In this document: in pieces, positions 42,876 to 51,972 of the stretch
How the letters are laid out: every line of letters starts with the position of its first letter
How positions within the stretch are numbered: the stretch's first letter is position 1
Source of the DNA: BRH-c54 sp965284565
GTDB lineage: Bacteria; Bacteroidota; Bacteroidia; Flavobacteriales_E; Vicingaceae
Length of the DNA stretch: 64,000 bases
Assembly (NCBI GenBank): GCA_965284565.1
Contig: OZ260100.1
Span: forward strand, 558,001 to 622,000
Direction: 5' to 3'
The notes under the pieces: generated by a model
What the model was told of the DNA's origin: nothing
Seen by the model: only the letters and a program-made list of their open reading frames with translations
Databases searched by the model: none
Made by a program: the position numbers and the translations under genes

Positions 42876-43395
42876 AACTCAGCAGCCCTTTTAGCATTAA
42901 ATTATAACCTATGTAATTTTCTTTTTTGCCTTCTGAAAAATTAAAATATCTTTCTGAATAACCGCCCACTCCTATAGAGTTTCCAACCCATATCTTATTT
43001 ATTATTTTTATTAAAAACCCATTACTTACTACATATTCATGAATAGTATTTTTATTGGAATAATTCCTATTTTTCACATCATATACTACATTATTGTAGT
43101 TAATAGATACGAATGATTTAATATTAGATTTACTCAGCATAAAATATTTATAATCCACTACCAAACCTATAGAGGTTTTATATGGGAAATAACTAGATTG
43201 AAAAGATGTTTTTACACCAATACCTAAACTATGTTTTTTATAAAACCCATTGACTTGTATTCCCCAATTAATTCCAGAATAACTTATATATGGAGAAGTT
43301 TCTACTCCCCATTTCAGTTTTTCTTTATCCTGTGCTCCCAAAAAACTATTTAAGAAAAAACAAAAAAATAACAATATGACTATTTTTTTTAACAT
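42865..43395 (-). CDS. outer-membrane beta-barrel protein of the inositol-lipid operon
   Basis: This 176-residue protein has a signal peptide (MLKKIVILLFFCFFLNSFLG, then AQD) and a body of short amphipathic strands (SYSGINWGIQVNGFYKKHSL, SIGLVVDYKYFMLSKSNIKS). It ends with a strand and a terminal Phe (LKGLLSYEF). It probably forms a small outer-membrane barrel. It overlaps its neighbours on both sides (7 and 11 bases), so it is tightly coupled to the PAP2-type and GDPD genes; no family name can be given. Confidence 0.65.
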   Translation of the reverse strand: MLKKIVILLFFCFFLNSFLGAQDKEKLKWGVETSPYISYSGINWGIQVNGFYKKHSLGIGVKTSFQSSYFPYKTSIGLVVDYKYFMLSKSNIKSFVSINYNNVVYDVKNRNYSNKNTIHEYVVSNGFLIKIINKIWVGNSIGVGGYSERYFNFSEGKKENYIGYNLMLKGLLSYEF

Positions 43396-44150
43396 CTTTT
43401 TACTATCATAATCTTATATTGAGCTAAAGTTGAAATTGTCCACATTAAAGGATAGGGAGCAATAACAATTACACCACCTAAAACAGCATCTAAATAAAAA
43501 TGGTTAGCTGTTATTACAATTACCAATAGCACAAATAATGGATAAATTAATACTAACCATTTATAACTTCTTTTCACATATATAAGAATAGAAATTGCTA
43601 TTAAAAAAGCATTACCAAAATGCATGGAAGGAACAGCTGCATATTGATTAAATAATCCTGAAAAAAATCCAGAATAAAGATTAACGTTACTTAGTTCTAA
43701 AAGTGTATCAACAAACCCGTATTGAGGAAGCATTCTTGGTGGTGCACAAGGATAAAAGATAAAAAATATAATAGAAATACAATTTGCGGCTATAAAACCA
43801 TTTCTTATCCAGTAATATTTATCATTGTGTTTTTTAAATAACCATACAAAAAACATAACAGTTGCAGGTATATGTACATACATATAAAAAGTATTTAAGA
43901 ACTTGATTAGGCTAATTTTTGAAAGAAAATAACCTTGAAGAAAAGGCTCTGTAAATATTCCTAATAGTTTTTCAAACTCTATTAGTTTTCTAGCATTTTC
44001 AAAAGCAGTTTCTGCATCACCAATTGCTATATAACGAGATATTTTATAGAAAATTAAAAATGAAATAAAAAGGGATAATTCCTTTATTCCTTTTTTTCCT
44101 ATATGTTTTAATAAAAAATCTTTCATAATAAAAATGCCTTCTCTTTCCAT
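43389..44150 (-). CDS. PAP2_3-type membrane enzyme, candidate inositol phosphorylceramide synthase
   Basis: With ATG 44150 this is a 253-residue integral membrane protein of about six helices; ATG 44126 is an alternative start and an upstream TTG at 44180 is unlikely. The PAP2_3 motifs are present: CAPPRMLPQYGFVDT, then AAVPSMHFGNAF with the catalytic His, then ANHFYLDAVLGG with the second His and Asp. This branch includes the AUR1-type inositol phosphorylceramide synthases as well as lipid phosphatases. Being in an operon with ino1 makes a lipid inositol transferase plausible, but a simple lipid phosphatase cannot be excluded. Confidence 0.8.
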   Translation of the reverse strand: MEREGIFIMKDFLLKHIGKKGIKELSLFISFLIFYKISRYIAIGDAETAFENARKLIEFEKLLGIFTEPFLQGYFLSKISLIKFLNTFYMYVHIPATVMFFVWLFKKHNDKYYWIRNGFIAANCISIIFFIFYPCAPPRMLPQYGFVDTLLELSNVNLYSGFFSGLFNQYAAVPSMHFGNAFLIAISILIYVKRSYKWLVLIYPLFVLLVIVITANHFYLDAVLGGVIVIAPYPLMWTISTLAQYKIMIVKRC

Positions 44151-44255
44151 ATTCTGTATTGATTTGAAAAACACTATCAATTAACAAAAACAAAAAAACA
44201 CTCATTACAAAACCATAGAAATGAGAAGGGCTTTTATTTATACCATTTTATTGTG

Positions 44256-44320
44256 CCTTCTTGCCTGCACCATTAATTATTATGTGGTTATTGTAATAGG
44301 AAATAGGTGCAGGCAGAAGG
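44256..44320. repeat. long stem-loop between operons
   Basis: CCTTCTTGCCTGCACC (44256-44271) pairs with GGTGCAGGCAGAAGG (44306-44320), with one bulged base and a loop of 34 bases. It lies 12 bases downstream of the RND permease stop and may be its terminator, although no T-run follows on that strand. It is more GC-rich than its surroundings. Confidence 0.6.
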
Positions 44321-44331
44321 ACTTAATTATT

Positions 44332-47300
44332 TTAATTCATTTTTACTGATTCTATTAATTCCAAATCCAACTCTTCCTGTTCATACATCAACTCTTCAAT
44401 TGATTGTTCTCTTTTTTTAGAGAATTTCGCAATGATGATGTCAAAAATGTTATAAACTACAGGTACCACAATTAAGGTCAAGAATAAAGAACTGGTTAAT
44501 CCTCCGATAATTACCCAAGCTAAACCATTTTTCCATTCGGCTCCAGCACCTGACGCCAAGGCAATTGGCATCATACCTATAACCATGGCTATGGTGGTCA
44601 TTAAAATAGGTCGCAACCTTGCATGGTTGGCATCAATTAATGCTTGTCGGGTAGACTCTCCTTCTTTTTTTCGTTGATTAGTAAAATCGACCAGAATAAT
44701 GGCATTTTTAGCTACTAAACCAATTAACATAATCAACCCAAGTATGGTGAAAATATTAAGTGTGTTGTTGGTTAATGCTAATGCCAATAAAGCTCCTATT
44801 ATAGATAGTGGTATGGAAAACAACACCACCAACGGATACACAAAATTGTTATACAGCGACACCAGAATCAGGTAAACCAATATGATAGCTCCCAATAAGG
44901 CTATTCCTAAGGAGCCAAATCCTTCGCTTTGTTGTTCTTTATCACCTCCCCAAATATAGCTTACTCCAACCGGTTTTCTAATTTCTTGTAGTTTTGTTTC
45001 CCATTCGGTCGCAATGGTTCCGGAAGAACGCCCAACAGCCTGTGCTTCAACAGTAATAGAAGTACTTTTATCTCTACGTTCTAACTGGCTAGGACCAGAC
45101 GACTCAGTAACTTCTGCAAATTGAGAGAGTTTTATTTTTTTACCTTTATCGTTATAAAAAAAGATATTCCTAACATCGTCAATATTCTTTCTATTGAAAT
45201 TGGTGTACTGAATATTAATATCGTACTCATAATCCCCTTGTCTGAACTTTCCTTTTGTATTTCCATTAAATGCTGTTTGCATAGTTGCTCCAACGGTTGA
45301 TAAAGACAACCCTAATGAAGACATTTTATCTCTGTTTACTTTTACATTAATTTCTGGATTTCCAGCCTCTACTGAAAGCTTCATTTCTGTAGCTCCTTCA
45401 ACTGTTCTTAATGCTTCCAATGCCTGCTCTGCGTAGTAATTCACACTATCTAAGCTTGAACCTCTTACCACCAAGGATAATGGAGCTCTTTCTGCTGTTC
45501 CCAATATACTTACGGGGATGGTTTTTACTTTGGCTTCATAAATTAAAGGCTTCAGTTTATTCTTAATTTTAGCAGCATAAATGCTCGCCTCATCTTCTCT
45601 CAGGTGTTTATCAATTAACTGAACGGTTATTTCTGATTTATAGGAAGGTGATTGTGAAGCTCCATTTTCTCCACTAGATTGACCAACAGTAGTAATTAAC
45701 TTTTTAACTTCTTTTTGTTGAGCTAAAAATGCCTCAGCTTTTTGGGTAGCAAAATTAGTTTGTTCAATGGATGCATCTTTTTTCATCTCTATCTGAACAA
45801 TAAACTCACCAGCATCTCCTTTGGCAAAAAATTCTCCACCAATAAAACCTCCACCAATTAAATAAAATGAAGATAACAGCAATGTTAACGCTAATCCTAA
45901 AGTAATTCTTTTATGATCTAATGCCCACTCTAATATTCCAGTTAACCAGTAGGTAAACTTTTTCAATCCATTCTCAAATGAAAGAACAATTCTTCCAAAA
46001 AGGGTTCTGTTACTTAGCTTTTCCAGTTTCCCAAATCGTGATGATAACCATGGCACTATGGTAAAAGAAGAAAGTAAGGAGAATAATGTAGCAATGGAAA
46101 CAGTAACACAAAATTCTTTTAAAATTTTAGCCGCAATTCCACTACTTAATGCAATCGGCACAAAAACTACCACAATTACAAGGGTAATGGATATTACGGT
46201 AAATCCAATTTCTGAAGTGGCATCATAGGCCGCTTGAACTCTGTTTTTACCCATTTCCATGTGTCGATAAATGTTCTCTAATACCACAATAGCATCATCT
46301 ACCAAGATACCTACCACCAATGACAATCCAAGTAAGGACATTAAGTTCAATGTATATCCTAATAAATAAATCCCTATAAAAGTGGCGATTAATGAAGCAG
46401 GTATTGAAACCATAACAATAAGAGAATTTCTAATGCTGTGCATAAAAAACAACATTACAATAGCCACTAAAATAATTGCTAACATTAAATCGAAAAGTAC
46501 AGCATCTGCGGAGTCTAATGTATAGGTAGATTTATCATTTGCTACATCTATTTTTAGATCCACACCACTATAATCTTCTTCAATTTTTTTAATCTGTTCT
46601 TGTATCGTTTTACTTACCTCAACTGCATTGGCATCGGTTTGTTTAATTACTTGAGCGATAATGGCACTTTTTTGGTCTACTCTCGCAATTTTCTCCACTT
46701 CTTTTTCTCCATCTTGAACATCTGCAATGTCTTCTAATCGTATTTGTGCTCCATCTTTGTTTTCGAGAATTACCAATTTCCTCAATTCTTCTACAGTCTT
46801 AAATTTACCCGATAATCTTATAATTACTGACTGATCTCGTGTTTTTACACTTCCTGTAGGAAAATCCAAATTAGAGGTTAGAATAGCATTTTGAACTTGT
46901 AATAATGACAATCCATATCCTTCTAATTTTAAAGCATTTATGCTTACTTTTATTTCTCTTTCTTGTCCTCCAATCAAATTAATTTGAGCTACTCCATCTG
47001 TTCGAGAAAGAATAGGTGCTAATTCCTTATCCATCAAATCGTAAAATTCAGTATCATTCATTTTTGATGTAGCAGCCAACGTCATAATTGGCAAATCATC
47101 AATTGAAAATTTATTTAAGGATGGTGGATCTGCATCTTCTGGCAAATCTTTTAAAATCACATTAATTCTTCTTTGTGCATCATTAATAGCATAGTCAACA
47201 TCGGCTCCATCTTTTAACTCAACCGTTACCATTGATACACTTTCAAATGATTTGGTATCTATCTTTTTTATCTTTTCCATAGAAGAAACGGCATCTTCTA

Positions 47301-47499
47301 TTACCTTAGAAACGGTACTCTCTATTTCGCTTGGAGATGCTCCAGGATAGACTGTAACCACAGAGATAACTGAGGTACTGAATTTAGGAATCAGCTCATA
47401 GTTTAATGAGGAGTAACTTAATAACCCTCCTAGTGTAAGCACTATAAATAGTACTATCACTAAAGTTGGGCGTTTTATTGATATTTCAGCTATTTTCAT
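44332..47499 (-). CDS. RND multidrug efflux permease (AcrB/HAE1-like)
   Basis: This 1055-residue inner-membrane pump has the two-fold RND layout. Helix 1 is LVIVLFIVLTLGGLLSYSSL. The proton-relay motif VVGILVDDAIVVLENI with paired Asp is near 400, and the second half contains LVAKNAIILVDFTN and MTTIAMVIGMMPIALASG. It expels drugs or other toxic compounds by proton exchange together with the adaptor and the outer-membrane channel encoded upstream in the same operon (gap 44 bases). It ends in an acidic tail. The substrate is not predictable. Confidence 0.93.
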   Translation of the reverse strand: MKIAEISIKRPTLVIVLFIVLTLGGLLSYSSLNYELIPKFSTSVISVVTVYPGASPSEIESTVSKVIEDAVSSMEKIKKIDTKSFESVSMVTVELKDGADVDYAINDAQRRINVILKDLPEDADPPSLNKFSIDDLPIMTLAATSKMNDTEFYDLMDKELAPILSRTDGVAQINLIGGQEREIKVSINALKLEGYGLSLLQVQNAILTSNLDFPTGSVKTRDQSVIIRLSGKFKTVEELRKLVILENKDGAQIRLEDIADVQDGEKEVEKIARVDQKSAIIAQVIKQTDANAVEVSKTIQEQIKKIEEDYSGVDLKIDVANDKSTYTLDSADAVLFDLMLAIILVAIVMLFFMHSIRNSLIVMVSIPASLIATFIGIYLLGYTLNLMSLLGLSLVVGILVDDAIVVLENIYRHMEMGKNRVQAAYDATSEIGFTVISITLVIVVVFVPIALSSGIAAKILKEFCVTVSIATLFSLLSSFTIVPWLSSRFGKLEKLSNRTLFGRIVLSFENGLKKFTYWLTGILEWALDHKRITLGLALTLLLSSFYLIGGGFIGGEFFAKGDAGEFIVQIEMKKDASIEQTNFATQKAEAFLAQQKEVKKLITTVGQSSGENGASQSPSYKSEITVQLIDKHLREDEASIYAAKIKNKLKPLIYEAKVKTIPVSILGTAERAPLSLVVRGSSLDSVNYYAEQALEALRTVEGATEMKLSVEAGNPEINVKVNRDKMSSLGLSLSTVGATMQTAFNGNTKGKFRQGDYEYDINIQYTNFNRKNIDDVRNIFFYNDKGKKIKLSQFAEVTESSGPSQLERRDKSTSITVEAQAVGRSSGTIATEWETKLQEIRKPVGVSYIWGGDKEQQSEGFGSLGIALLGAIILVYLILVSLYNNFVYPLVVLFSIPLSIIGALLALALTNNTLNIFTILGLIMLIGLVAKNAIILVDFTNQRKKEGESTRQALIDANHARLRPILMTTIAMVIGMMPIALASGAGAEWKNGLAWVIIGGLTSSLFLTLIVVPVVYNIFDIIIAKFSKKREQSIEELMYEQEELDLELIESVKMN

Positions 47500-47543
47500 G
47501 TATATATTTTTAACTTAACTAACTACTTAGACAGGTAGATAGA

Positions 47544-48623
47544 TTATATTTTTTTGTTTAAAACAGTTACTTTAGTTCCATCTGTAAGATTTATCTGACC
47601 ACTAGTAACTACTACATCATTTTCTTTTAAACCCTTTAACACTTCTACTTCTTTCCCTAAAATTCTTCCAGCAACTACATCCTTCATTTTTGCTACTCCA
47701 TTCTCTACCACAAAAACTTCGTTGTTGTTTACACTTCCAACAAATGCTGTTCTTGGAATAATTAGTTTAGAGTCTCCATCCTGATAATTGAACTCAACAC
47801 TGCCATACATTCCTGCTTTTAGATTCAAAGTATTGTCATTTTCTACTTCCACTTCTATTGGGAAGTTTAAAGACTGATCTGCTTTGTATGCAACAAACGA
47901 TACTTTCCCTATAAACTCTTTATCAGGAAAAATGCTTGCGGTTACTTTAACGGTATCTCCAACTTTAACATTAGTTACCAAACTCTCATTTACTGTTACT
48001 TTTAATTTTAGTTTAGAAATATCAACCAATTCAAAAAGTGGTGTTCCAGGAGAGGCATAAGTTCCCAATTCAATATATCGTTTATTTACGTATCCAGTAA
48101 TCGGAGCTTTAATTTGAGTATCATTATATTTAATCTTAGCTTGCTCTAATTGTGCACCAGCATTTTCTACAGCAAGTGTTGATTGATCTAATTGCTGCTG
48201 AGTAACCCCTCCATTTTTAAATGAATTTTCAAAACGTTCTTTATCTTTTAAAGCTTTATCGTAAACATCTTGTGCATTTTGCAATTCCACACTTAATTTA
48301 TCTGATTTAATGCTAGCGATTACCTGACCTTTGTTTACAAAATCCCCTTCATCTACTAAAACACCTACTATTCTTCCTGATATTTCTGAAGAAAAATCAA
48401 GTTGTTGGTTGGCTAGAAATACTCCATTTGCATCGTAATTTAACGTAATCTGCTTAGCTATAACTTTATTTGCCTCTACATTTACATCTCCAACAGGTTG
48501 TGATACAACATCTATTTTTTCCTGATTAACTTTTTTATTGTGTTTTAACACCACAACAATGATTGTAATAAATAGAACAATAGAAACTGTTACTACTATT
48601 ATGTTTTTCGATTTTTTTGTCAT
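47544..48623 (-). CDS. RND efflux periplasmic adaptor (membrane fusion protein)
   Basis: This 359-residue adaptor is anchored by an N-terminal helix (NIIVVTVSIVLFITIIVVVL). Lipoyl half-motifs (GRIVGVLVDEGDFVNKGQVI and IKAPITGYVNKRYIELGTYA) flank a short coiled hairpin, followed by beta-barrel and membrane-proximal domains, the usual MFP order. It bridges the permease and TolC-like channel. It lies 20 bases downstream of the tolC-like gene and 44 upstream of the permease gene. Confidence 0.92.
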   Translation of the reverse strand: MTKKSKNIIVVTVSIVLFITIIVVVLKHNKKVNQEKIDVVSQPVGDVNVEANKVIAKQITLNYDANGVFLANQQLDFSSEISGRIVGVLVDEGDFVNKGQVIASIKSDKLSVELQNAQDVYDKALKDKERFENSFKNGGVTQQQLDQSTLAVENAGAQLEQAKIKYNDTQIKAPITGYVNKRYIELGTYASPGTPLFELVDISKLKLKVTVNESLVTNVKVGDTVKVTASIFPDKEFIGKVSFVAYKADQSLNFPIEVEVENDNTLNLKAGMYGSVEFNYQDGDSKLIIPRTAFVGSVNNNEVFVVENGVAKMKDVVAGRILGKEVEVLKGLKENDVVVTSGQINLTDGTKVTVLNKKI

Positions 48624-48643
48624 TTTTATTATTGTTAGATCAA

Positions 48644-50017
48644 TTACTTTATTAAACTTTTAAGGTTTCCTGCTGCTTTTATCAATTCTATTTCTGCAAT
48701 TTTATAATTTAACATTGCCATCAAATAGTTGTTTTCTGATTCTGTTAGAGATGTTTCGGAAGACAACAAATCATTTAGACTTGCCAACCCATTATTGTAA
48801 TTCACATTAATGTTGGATGCCACTTCTCTTGCCAACTCTACATTCTCTTTTTGTATATTGAGTGTTATCAGGTTATTTTCCATTTGATTTTTTGCATTGG
48901 TTACTGCAAAATTTAATTGATTGGTTGTTAAAGCTATATCTTCTTGTATTATTTGGTTAGCAATTTTAGATTGCTGTATTTTTGCATTCGTAGCAAACCC
49001 ATTAAATATGGGGATTTTTAAGTTTAAGCCAATAGATGCTACATCAAACCAATTGGCTTGATCCCCTGCTCCATAAGGGAACTCATTACTTAATCCTTGA
49101 TAAGAATAGTTTCCACTTAATGATAAAGTTGGGTATCTTCCGCCTCTTGTTGCCTGCAATTCTATTTGCAACAATCTTTGTTGGGTTTCTAACATTGCCA
49201 TTTCTGTTCTATTAGAAATGTTAATATTTTCTGAGAATGTTCCTTTCTCTTCAAATGATTCTTCTGCTAAAGACAATGACTGTGACATTGGAATTCCTGC
49301 AATCAACTTTAACTGATTAGTTAAAATATCCAACTCGTTTTGCAATTGCTGACGCTGACTTTTAAGATTAGAAACAGTAACCATCAACCTTTTTTTATCA
49401 ATCTCTTTTATTAACCCATTATCATATTGAGTAATAGCAATATCTAATGTTTGTTGTGTATTACTAATAGTGGTATCTACCACACTTAATTTTTTCTGCT
49501 GAATTAAAATAGCATAATAAGCAGATGCTACTTGTTCAATGATTGCTTCTTCAGTAAGTGATGTTTGCAACTCATAAAGTTCCTGTGAAGTTTTTGCAGC
49601 CTTTAAGCCTGCAAATACAGATTGATTAAACAATACCTGCGATACAGTAACTCCAATATTAGTATTCCATTTTTGACCTAATGCCACTAACATGGTTGTT
49701 CCAGGCTGTCCAAAAATTTCGCCAGGTAAGGCACTCTGCTGGAGTAATGGATTATGAATTAGTCCACCAACACCTTCTACAGTTGGCAATGCTTCACCCC
49801 ATACTTCTTTAGTTTTAAAACGTCCATTCTCTACTTCTAATCTTGCTTTTTTAATTTCATGGTTTGTATTCAATGCTATTTGCAATACACCATTTAATGT
49901 AAGGTTCGTATAGTCCTGTTGCTGAGCAAAGCTTTCTATATTAATAAAAATTATGATAATTAACATTAACCACACCTTTATTCCTTTACTGTTTCTTTTG
50001 AATTTTTTGCTTATCAT
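48644..50017 (-). CDS. TolC-family outer-membrane efflux channel
   Basis: This 457-residue protein has an N-terminal signal (helix GIKVWLMLIIIIFINIESFA, then QQQ). It has the two-fold OEP layout: long helices such as LTEEAIIEQVASAYYAILIQ and NQLNFAVTNAKNQMENNLI alternate with barrel strands such as WFDVASIGLNLKIPIFNGFA. It provides the outer-membrane exit for the RND pump. It is the second gene of the operon, 24 bases after the TetR gene. Confidence 0.92.
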   Translation of the reverse strand: MISKKFKRNSKGIKVWLMLIIIIFINIESFAQQQDYTNLTLNGVLQIALNTNHEIKKARLEVENGRFKTKEVWGEALPTVEGVGGLIHNPLLQQSALPGEIFGQPGTTMLVALGQKWNTNIGVTVSQVLFNQSVFAGLKAAKTSQELYELQTSLTEEAIIEQVASAYYAILIQQKKLSVVDTTISNTQQTLDIAITQYDNGLIKEIDKKRLMVTVSNLKSQRQQLQNELDILTNQLKLIAGIPMSQSLSLAEESFEEKGTFSENINISNRTEMAMLETQQRLLQIELQATRGGRYPTLSLSGNYSYQGLSNEFPYGAGDQANWFDVASIGLNLKIPIFNGFATNAKIQQSKIANQIIQEDIALTTNQLNFAVTNAKNQMENNLITLNIQKENVELAREVASNINVNYNNGLASLNDLLSSETSLTESENNYLMAMLNYKIAEIELIKAAGNLKSLIK

Positions 50018-50041
50018 TTTAATTTAAAAAATTGTTTGATG

Positions 50042-50656
50042 TTATTCTTCTTCTTCAATATCTAGGTATTTATTAATTAGGCGATGTCCTTTTATAGTCG
50101 ACATCCCGTAGAGAATTTGAAAGAATAATTCTCGAGAAACTTCTTTTTTATTAATATTAGTTGAAAGAAATAGTGCTGAATTTGAAATAATTTTCATTTG
50201 CTCCATTCTTAAACTTGAAATAATTTCAACATTCAAGTTATCTCTATATAAACCCTCTTTTACTCCTCTCTTTAAATTATTTTTTACTTTTTGTAAGAGA
50301 AATTCTTTTTTATAGTTTTTTAATATATCCCACGATTCCGAATAATACTTCTTCATCTCATAAGTAATCTTATAATTAAATTGCTGAAAAATAGATTTAA
50401 CACTATTAACATACATCAGTATTTCCTCTATAGCATTACGTGCATTCTTTTCAATTTCAACACAATTCCTCTCATGTTCCTCTATTAGTTTAATTGTGAT
50501 AATATTTATTATTTCCTGTTTATTATTAAAAGAAGCATAAAGTGTTTTTTTAGAAATGCCCATCTCTCTTGCCAAATCATCCATGGTAATACTTTTTAAC
50601 CCGTATTTAAAAAAAAGCTCTTGAGATTTTTCTATTACTTGATTTTGAAATTTCAT
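50042..50656 (-). CDS. TetR/AcrR-family repressor of the efflux operon
   Basis: This 204-residue regulator has the TetR N-terminal helix-turn-helix (SQELFFKYGLKSITMDDLAR, GISKKTLYASFNNKQEIINI) and an all-helical ligand-binding domain. It is the first gene of the tetR-tolC-adaptor-permease operon, so it likely represses its own transcription until an inducer binds. The promoter directly upstream overlaps AT-rich repeats (AAACTATAG, AAACTAATA, AAACTAACA) that may be the operator. Confidence 0.88.
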   Translation of the reverse strand: MKFQNQVIEKSQELFFKYGLKSITMDDLAREMGISKKTLYASFNNKQEIINIITIKLIEEHERNCVEIEKNARNAIEEILMYVNSVKSIFQQFNYKITYEMKKYYSESWDILKNYKKEFLLQKVKNNLKRGVKEGLYRDNLNVEIISSLRMEQMKIISNSALFLSTNINKKEVSRELFFQILYGMSTIKGHRLINKYLDIEEEE

Positions 50657-50673
50657 TTTTAGTTCTTTTTTTA

Positions 50674-50704
50674 CAAAACTATAGAAACTAATAAAACTAA
50701 CAAA
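50674..50704 (-). promoter_or_regulatory. promoter of the efflux operon
   Basis: On the minus strand TTTG (50701-50704) and TAGTTTTG (50674-50681) are separated by exactly 19 bases, the same spacing as for tRNA-Glu. Three near-copies of AAACTA(a/t) within it could bind the TetR-type protein. Confidence 0.65.
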
Positions 50705-50864
50705 GTTTTATTGTGATTATTTTTTAAAACTATAAAAATCAATAATTTCAACTAATTTAAAACTAAATCATACTGTCAAAACTACAAGTAAAATTAATTA
50801 TTACCAATCATAAAAATAAATTAACCAAATTTAGTTCTCTATGATAAGAACTAAATTTAGTTAA

Positions 50865-51242
50865 TTATTTTGCGTATCGAAATGATACTATTTTATGATA
50901 ACTAATATAGGAGAGGATTAAAATTACTAGAAAAATAATTGCCATAATCCCAATTGACAATGGATCACCGCTCGCTATATGTGCAATAAATGCAGAAACA
51001 AATGTGATAGCAAAACCTGCATAACTAAATTCCTTTAGACGATTAGGGATTTTAGGAACAATTAGAATAATAGCTCCTATTATTTTTGCAATTCCTAGTT
51101 CTATTCTAAAATAATCAGGAAACCCTAAATGAATAAAAGCAAGTTTCATATCAGGGTTAGTAAAATAACCATAAGCACTAAATAACATCATTAATGTAAT
51201 AATGCTGGTTGCTATCCAATAAGTGATTTTATATTTTTTCAT
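50865..51242 (-). CDS. DoxX-like membrane protein
   Basis: This 125-residue protein has four membrane helices, with the family pattern GYFTNPDMKLAFIHLGFPDY and ELGIAKIIGAIILIVPKIPN. DoxX-like proteins are linked to quinone or thiol redox stress in several bacteria, but their activity is unclear. It is the last gene of the HxlR-linked cluster, 16 bases after the nitroreductase. Confidence 0.8.
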   Translation of the reverse strand: MKKYKITYWIATSIITLMMLFSAYGYFTNPDMKLAFIHLGFPDYFRIELGIAKIIGAIILIVPKIPNRLKEFSYAGFAITFVSAFIAHIASGDPLSIGIMAIIFLVILILSYISYHKIVSFRYAK

Positions 51243-51258
51243 GTCATATTTTTTTAGT

Positions 51259-51888
51259 TTATAGTTTTATTAAAAAATCTTCTTTAGGTGTTCTAATCTT
51301 TTTTAAATTGACTAACCAATCATTTTGGTCGTCCCGATACCCTAGTGTTAATATCAGTACACTTTTTAGTCCTTTTTTTTCTAATCCCAACAATTTATCT
51401 ACCGCTTCTGGATCAAAACCTTCCATAGGTGTCGCATCTACTTTTTGTTCTGCTGCTGCTGCAATTGCCATCCCAAACGAAATGTAAGCTTGTTTGGCAG
51501 CATGATTAATGTGATATTCTTGAGGTTTTGATGAAAAAAGACCCCATAGCATTTTTTTATAATCGTCCATTGCATTCGCAGGTACACCTCTTTCCTCTAC
51601 TGTTCTTCTAAATACTTCAGAAATTCTTTCTTCGGTATAAGATTCATGTACCGCAAAAATTAACACATGAGAAGCATCAACAAGCTGGCTTTGGTTCATT
51701 GCTATTGGTTGAAGTTTTTCCTTCAACTCCTTATTACTAACTACAATCACTTTATAAGGCTGTAAGCCTGAAGAGGAAGGAGCTAACCTTGCTGCCTCCA
51801 ATATATAATCTACTTTTTCTTGAGGAACTACTTCCCCATTCATTTTTTTTGTGGCATAGCGCCATTTTAAATCTTCTAATAAACTCAT
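51259..51888 (-). CDS. nitroreductase-family NAD(P)H-dependent oxidoreductase
   Basis: This 209-residue FMN enzyme has the nitroreductase pattern: LKWRYATKKMNGEVVP (FMN phosphate site), ARLAPSSSGLQPYKVIVV, and DATPMEGFDPEAVDKLLGL with GLKSVLILTLGYRD near the C-terminus. Such enzymes reduce nitroaromatics and quinones. Flanked by the SDR and DoxX-like genes, it fits a detoxification cluster under HxlR control. Length is normal. Confidence 0.9.
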   Translation of the reverse strand: MSLLEDLKWRYATKKMNGEVVPQEKVDYILEAARLAPSSSGLQPYKVIVVSNKELKEKLQPIAMNQSQLVDASHVLIFAVHESYTEERISEVFRRTVEERGVPANAMDDYKKMLWGLFSSKPQEYHINHAAKQAYISFGMAIAAAAEQKVDATPMEGFDPEAVDKLLGLEKKGLKSVLILTLGYRDDQNDWLVNLKKIRTPKEDFLIKL

Positions 51889-51972
51889 AATATTTTTTTG
51901 TTTTTTATATGCTAAAATTTCTATTTTACTTATAATCTGAAAGAGGATAACACTCTTAGTTATTTCTTAATT

